64,000 bases of DNA, taken from positions 80,674 to 144,673 of the forward strand of contig WQWM01000002.1 in assembly GCA_009785335.1 (NCBI GenBank), given 5' to 3'. How positions within the stretch are numbered: the first letter of the stretch is position 1; each line of letters opens with the position of its first letter. Positions 62,211 to 64,000 of this stretch are shown here, piece by piece. This DNA comes from Oscillospiraceae bacterium (lineage in GTDB: Bacteria > Bacillota > Clostridia > Oscillospirales > Acutalibacteraceae). A program made the translations under genes and the position numbers. The notes beneath the pieces were generated by a model. It worked only from the letters and a program-made list of their open reading frames with translations. It was not told the DNA's origin and did no database searches.

Positions 62211-63606
62211 TAAACCTAGAATTTTTATTGAGAATTGCAAATCGGGTTGACAGCAAGGCCAATGCTAACGCTGTCGTTGGTGTTGATTATCCCTGTTTTT
62301 ATTGTTCTGTATGAACAACAAAAGACTTATCGCATCAACAAGATTTTTAATTTTAGAAAAGAACTAAAGCGAATTAGAAAACAAAAACGCAAGGTGGTCA
62401 ATCATAAAAACGCTACTCTAATTGGCTATTCGGGCAGACAAAAAGTTTACATCCCCGATGATGCCAAGCATGTGTTTATGTGTGGGACTACAGGCTGTGG
62501 AAAAACGGTTGCACTGGCTAATTTTATAGCCAAAGGCAACCCAATGCTGATAGTTGATGGCAAGGGTGATACTGGCGAACGGTTCTATTTATGACATTGT
62601 GAAGCGATTAAAGGGCAAGCGTAAATTATATGTAATCAACATGACTAATCCGCTGAAATCTGATTTCTATAACCCATTCCAAAATGCCACGCCCACGATT
62701 GCCAAAGATATGTTAATCAATATGACCGAGTGGAGCGAGGAACATTACAAGCTGAACACAGAACGATATTTGCAAAAGCTGTTGCAGTTGCTTGTGCTGA
62801 ACAAAACGCCGCTGTCGTTCAAAAGCATATTGGCACACATGGGTCTAGATAAATTTGCGGAGCTAAGCGGAAATCTGCAACAGTGTGGGAAAATATCCAA
62901 AGATGAACACTTAGCCAATATGGAAATAGCTAAGACCAGTGGCAAGATTGCTGAAAATGCAGTGGCACGCTTTAGCTTGATAGCAGAAAGCGAGCTGGGC
63001 TACATCTTCAATGAAACAGGCGTTGACATTCACACTGCGCTTGAAGAAAAAGCTATAATTTCGTTCATATTAAACCCACTAATTTATCCCGAATTGTCAC
63101 CACTGATTGGTAGGCTGATACTCATTGACAGTAAAAAGGCAGTGAGCAATTTATTTGGCACGAATGATAGAACATTCTTCATTATGGACGAAATAAACAG
63201 CTATGCTTCCCCTGTGCTGATTGACTTGGTGAATAAATCCCGCAGTGCCAATGTCACTTGTGTTTTAGCTACACAAAGCCTTAGTGATTTAGATTATGTG
63301 GCTGGACAGGCATTCAAAGAACAAGTCATAGAGAATTGCAATAATTTCCTTGTCATGCGACAAAACAGTGCCGTCAACGCTGAATGCTGGGCGAATATCT
63401 TAGGCACTAGCTCAACCCTTGAAATGACCTACCAACTGCAACAAAAGGGGCTGAATACATCAGAAACAGGCTTTGGGTCAGCTCGTAGGGTGCGTGAGTA
63501 TTTGTATCACCCAGACGAAATAAAGAACCTACAAACAGGGCAGGGCGTGTTCCTGTCACGTGACACAGGGGGACATTATAGGGTTAAGGTGCATAAGGCG
63601 TTCTAA
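62207..63606 (+). pseudogene. Coupling-protein-like ATPase (TraG/VirD4 type), copy 2, two frameshifts
   Basis: Starts at ATG 62207 (RBS AAGGAG, overlapping the Replic_Relax stop) as MINLEFLLRIAN. An extra base at 62243 (AATCGGG) shifts into the frame carrying a membrane helix (LTLSLVLIIPVFIVLY) and Walker A MCGTTGCGKTVA. A second extra base near 62580 (GAACGGT) shifts into the long frame GSIYDIVKRL to KVHKAF at 63606, containing FIMDEINSY and VLATQSLSDLD. Apart from these sites it parallels copy 1 over its full length and retains the membrane anchor that copy 1 lacks. Confidence 0.8.
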
Positions 63607-63640
63607 TCCTTGAAAGTCGCACGGCTCTAAGAAAAATCCC

Positions 63641-63669
63641 TTGACAAGACAATCAAGTTGTAGTATAAT
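63641..63669 (+). promoter_or_regulatory. Element-supplied promoter for tRNA-Pro
   Basis: TTGACA (63641-63646), 17 bases, TATAAT (63664-63669). It lies inside the element and would drive the rebuilt tRNA after a leader of about 135 bases. Confidence 0.65.
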
Positions 63670-63808
63670 ATCTAGGATATGAGAATCTCGCACGTCTAAG
63701 ACCAAGCGCGATTTTTGGGCAAAAACCAAGAAAGACGAACATAAGAGCTGGACAGCAAAAAGGATAAACCCTTATTTATTAGGCTTTGGTAATCGCACAA
63801 CACAATAT

Positions 63809-63850
63809 TTCCGGGGTGTGGCGAAGTTTGGTATCGCGCTTGGTTCGGGA
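63809..63850 (+). repeat. Right attachment repeat
   Basis: The 42 bp copy of 51321-51362 that forms the 5' half of the intact tRNA-Pro. Confidence 0.85.
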
Positions 63851-63888
63851 CCAAGAGGCCTCGAGTTCGAATCTCGACACTCCGACCA
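63812..63888 (+). tRNA. tRNA-Pro (anticodon CGG)
   Basis: A 77-base tRNA: acceptor CGGGGTG with CACTCCG (one G-T pair), anticodon stem CTTGG/CCAAG with loop TTCGGGA (anticodon CGG), T loop GTTCGAATC and encoded CCA. Its 5' half comes from the element; the 3' half is the original chromosomal gene. Confidence 0.95.
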
Positions 63889-63944
63889 GCGGCGAGTCGC
63901 CGCTCACAAATCGCGCATTCGCTTTCGTGGATGCGTGATTTTTA
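63889..63944 (+). terminator. tRNA-Pro terminator region
   Basis: GCGGCG AGT CGCCGC hairpin directly after CCA, then ATCGCGCAT/ATGCGTGAT (63910-63939, one G-T pair) followed by TTTTTATT. Confidence 0.75.
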
Positions 63945-63948
63945 TTAT

Positions 63949-63966
63949 CCCCCCCCCCCCCCCCCC
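63949..63966 (+). repeat. 18-base C homopolymer
   Basis: Eighteen consecutive C, followed by GCCCTTCGCGGGGGGC. It is either a hypervariable tract or an assembly artefact near a contig edge; no gene spans it in the window. Confidence 0.8.
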
Positions 63967-64000
63967 GCCCTTCGCGGGGGGCAAGGCTTTTGGCGTCCTT

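Overview
The window looks like chromosomal DNA of a spore-forming Bacillota, most like a clostridial (Oscillospirales-type) gut or anaerobe genome. The support is a spoVAE gene with a sigma-G-like promoter, strong AGGAGG ribosome sites, near-consensus sigma-A promoters with 17 bp spacers, radical-SAM enzymes including an anaerobic sulfatase maturase, a BioY/BirA pair, and many short palindromic intergenic repeats. TGA, TAA and TAG are all used as stops.

Layout. 1-3.3 kb: an AraC regulator with a partial fused effector-domain gene, then tRNA-Ser. 3.3-7.6 kb: sulfatase and its maturase, divergent from a B12-type radical-SAM gene. 7.6-11.9 kb: TetR-controlled heterodimeric ABC exporter. 12-25 kb: a mostly plus-strand housekeeping run (miaB, ylbF-like, mutS, mutL, miaA, baiN-like, cmk, plsC, lysA and small genes). 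26.5-28.8 kb: a TerB-domain protein plus BrxC/D-type ATPase, resembling two thirds of a Shango defence system. 29-36.8 kb: MBL hydrolase, dtd, DUF1294, a second AraC/C39-like module, spoVAE, tyrA, bioY, birA. 36.8-37.15 kb: a compact candidate type I toxin-antitoxin cassette. 37.7-49.2 kb: dnaA, ftsY, rdgB, nagB, murC, pseudouridine synthase, radical-SAM, phosphoesterase, M42 peptidase and PHP genes. 49.4-51 kb: two secreted proteins.

51.3-63.85 kb is an AT-richer integrative element inserted in tRNA-Pro(CGG). It is bounded by 42 bp direct repeats of the tRNA 5' half. A tyrosine integrase lies at its left end. It also carries a small serine recombinase, a frameshifted large serine recombinase, an M23 wall hydrolase, an M48 membrane protease, two paralogous coupling-type ATPases, a Replic_Relax protein and a nested cruciform-forming inverted repeat that is a candidate origin or transfer site. 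At least six single-base frameshifts occur in four of its genes, while I saw none in the 51 kb of flanking chromosome.

Two layers cut across the gene list. First, at least five repeat families (called A-E below) fill the intergenic spaces, and some are translated in frame inside mutS, mutL, a baiN-like gene, a radical-SAM gene and a pseudouridine synthase. Family A has a hairpin whose stem changes on both sides between copies, always lies on the plus strand, and usually ends 13-18 bases from a gene edge. Second, five genes have start codons 6-7 bases after a -10 box, suggesting leaderless transcripts.
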